Shown in pieces: positions 63,394-64,000 of a DNA stretch of 64,000 bases. Below the pieces are notes generated by a model. The model saw only the letters and a program-made list of their open reading frames with translations. It did no database searches and had not been told where the DNA came from. Positions within the stretch are counted from its first letter, which is position 1. Each line of letters opens with the position of its first letter. This DNA comes from Ascarosepion bandense. Lineage: Eukaryota > Mollusca > Cephalopoda > Sepiida > Sepiidae. The stretch spans positions 3,816,001 through 3,880,000 of the forward strand of contig JBBBDQ010000420.1 of NCBI GenBank assembly GCA_037127315.1. Direction: 5' to 3'. Both the position numbers and the translations under genes were made by a program.

Positions 63394-63905
63394 CATTGTT
63401 CGGGTTGTTTTCCTTATCTTTATTGTCATTCACGTCGTTTCGATCGTTGCCTTCTTCAATTGATTGGAATTTCGAACTGAGCCATTTATTTTTTTCGATC
63501 ACGGGGTATATTCTTCTTGTTCCATGTTCTAATTCTTTTTTTCCGTTTGACCATGTATCCTTGAATTTTTGAGACATATAATTCTAATGTCTCAGAAACC
63601 ATTTTTTGGTGAGGAGGAATAAAAGCGTTGGTTGAATACATTGACTTGACTCAAAGAGTTGTGAGTTCAATACCTGGCTACAGCAGTAGTGAACAAATAA
63701 CTGAAGGAGATAATTAAGACAAAGGGAGATAACTAAGACATCCGGAAATATCATGAACTATGGAACGAGAACAATATATCCTTATGATCGAAATAAAGGG
63801 TTCGGTTCGAAATTTCAGTCACCTGAAGAGGGCCGGAGTGTATAATTGCCGAAATGTCATGAATATGAATATGGCAATAAAGATGAAGACAACAGTCCGA
63901 ACAAT
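63394..63905. mobile_element. Family H inverted-repeat element
   Basis: Left arm 63394-63520 (CATTGTTCGGGTTGTTTTCC, GGAATTTCGAACTGAGCCAT) is complementary to the right arm about 63760-63905 (GGTTCGGTTCGAAATTTCAG, GACAACAGTCCGAACAATAT). The spacer is about 240 bp. The right arm has CTGAAGA-G-GGC...GCC-GAAAUGUC, a hammerhead-like core. The left arm's version has UUGAAGA and GAAACG. A single arm is at 13885-14075. Non-coding. Confidence 0.7.
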
Positions 63906-64000
63906 ATAAATAATGTATATTCTTTTAAATTAAATTCTTTGGTTCTCTTTAATTCTTATTGCATTCGTTAGCGATTTTCAAATTTGTGTCTGAGGTGTTG

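Overview
This window looks like a gene-free, repeat-dense stretch of an animal nuclear genome. It is AT-rich with very many (TA)n, (CA)n, (TAA)n and (TCTA)n microsatellites, tRNA-derived SINEs, degenerate LINEs, mariner and piggyBac-type DNA transposon remnants, and several Penelope-like elements (PLEs). This mixture suggests a mollusc, most likely a coleoid cephalopod such as an octopus. That is inference from repeat style; no host gene, taxon-specific protein or mitochondrial marker is present. I found no bacterial gene organisation, no CRISPR array and no intact host coding exon. Every recognisable protein piece belongs to a transposable element, and all are truncated, frameshifted or interrupted by stops. 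Family names such as SINE-A, LINE-1, T or X are my own labels for groups of copies aligned by eye.

Layout. 0-5 kb: PLE GIY-YIG remnant with tails, SINE-B and SINE-A, a foldback element, and two opposed RTE-like LINE 3' ends. 5-7 kb: nothing recognised. 7-13.6 kb: SINE-A pieces, tandem-repeat retroposons T1 and T2 flanking a mariner remnant, minisatellite-bearing repeat X, a second LINE (LINE-2), LINE-1 and SINE-A. 13.9-19 kb: foldback family H, SINE-B, a restriction-like-endonuclease LINE sitting between TAA microsatellites, and a second PLE. 20-23.7 kb: foldback, the long LINE-1 3' end, a 5S-rRNA-like segment joined to SINE-A, and X. 25-26.5 kb: the five-unit T3 array and a direct repeat. 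27-36.3 kb: alternating LINE-1 3' ends and PLE pieces, including a head-to-tail PLE junction, a mariner end and a PLE reverse transcriptase. 36.3-39 kb: empty except for a perfect palindrome and a pyrimidine tract. 39-45 kb: X, a SINE-A pair split by the longest LINE-1, and a LINE-1 split by a probable solo LTR. 46-49 kb: foldback family G carrying hammerhead-ribozyme architecture. 50-52.6 kb: LINE-1 with a piggyBac-type MITE inside, the LINE-2 tail, and SINE-A split by T4. 54-58 kb: family F (another hammerhead), foldback J and minisatellites. 59-64 kb: dimeric repeat K (two copies), an RTE-like LINE split by T5, SINE-A and a family H inverted repeat.

How the parts relate. Retroposon T has its own ~150-bp unit repeated 1-5 times, but all five copies end in the same ~55-bp 3' tail and poly-A as LINE-1. 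This suggests T is mobilised by the LINE-1 machinery. Nested insertions (LINE-1 into SINE-A, T4 into SINE-A, T5 into the RTE-like LINE, a TTAA MITE into LINE-1, an LTR into LINE-1) give a relative order of activity. The most notable signal is a set of hammerhead-ribozyme folds in PLE-like or foldback elements. The best, at 48716-48772 (+), has all three helices, both conserved core strands and a GUC cleavage triplet.
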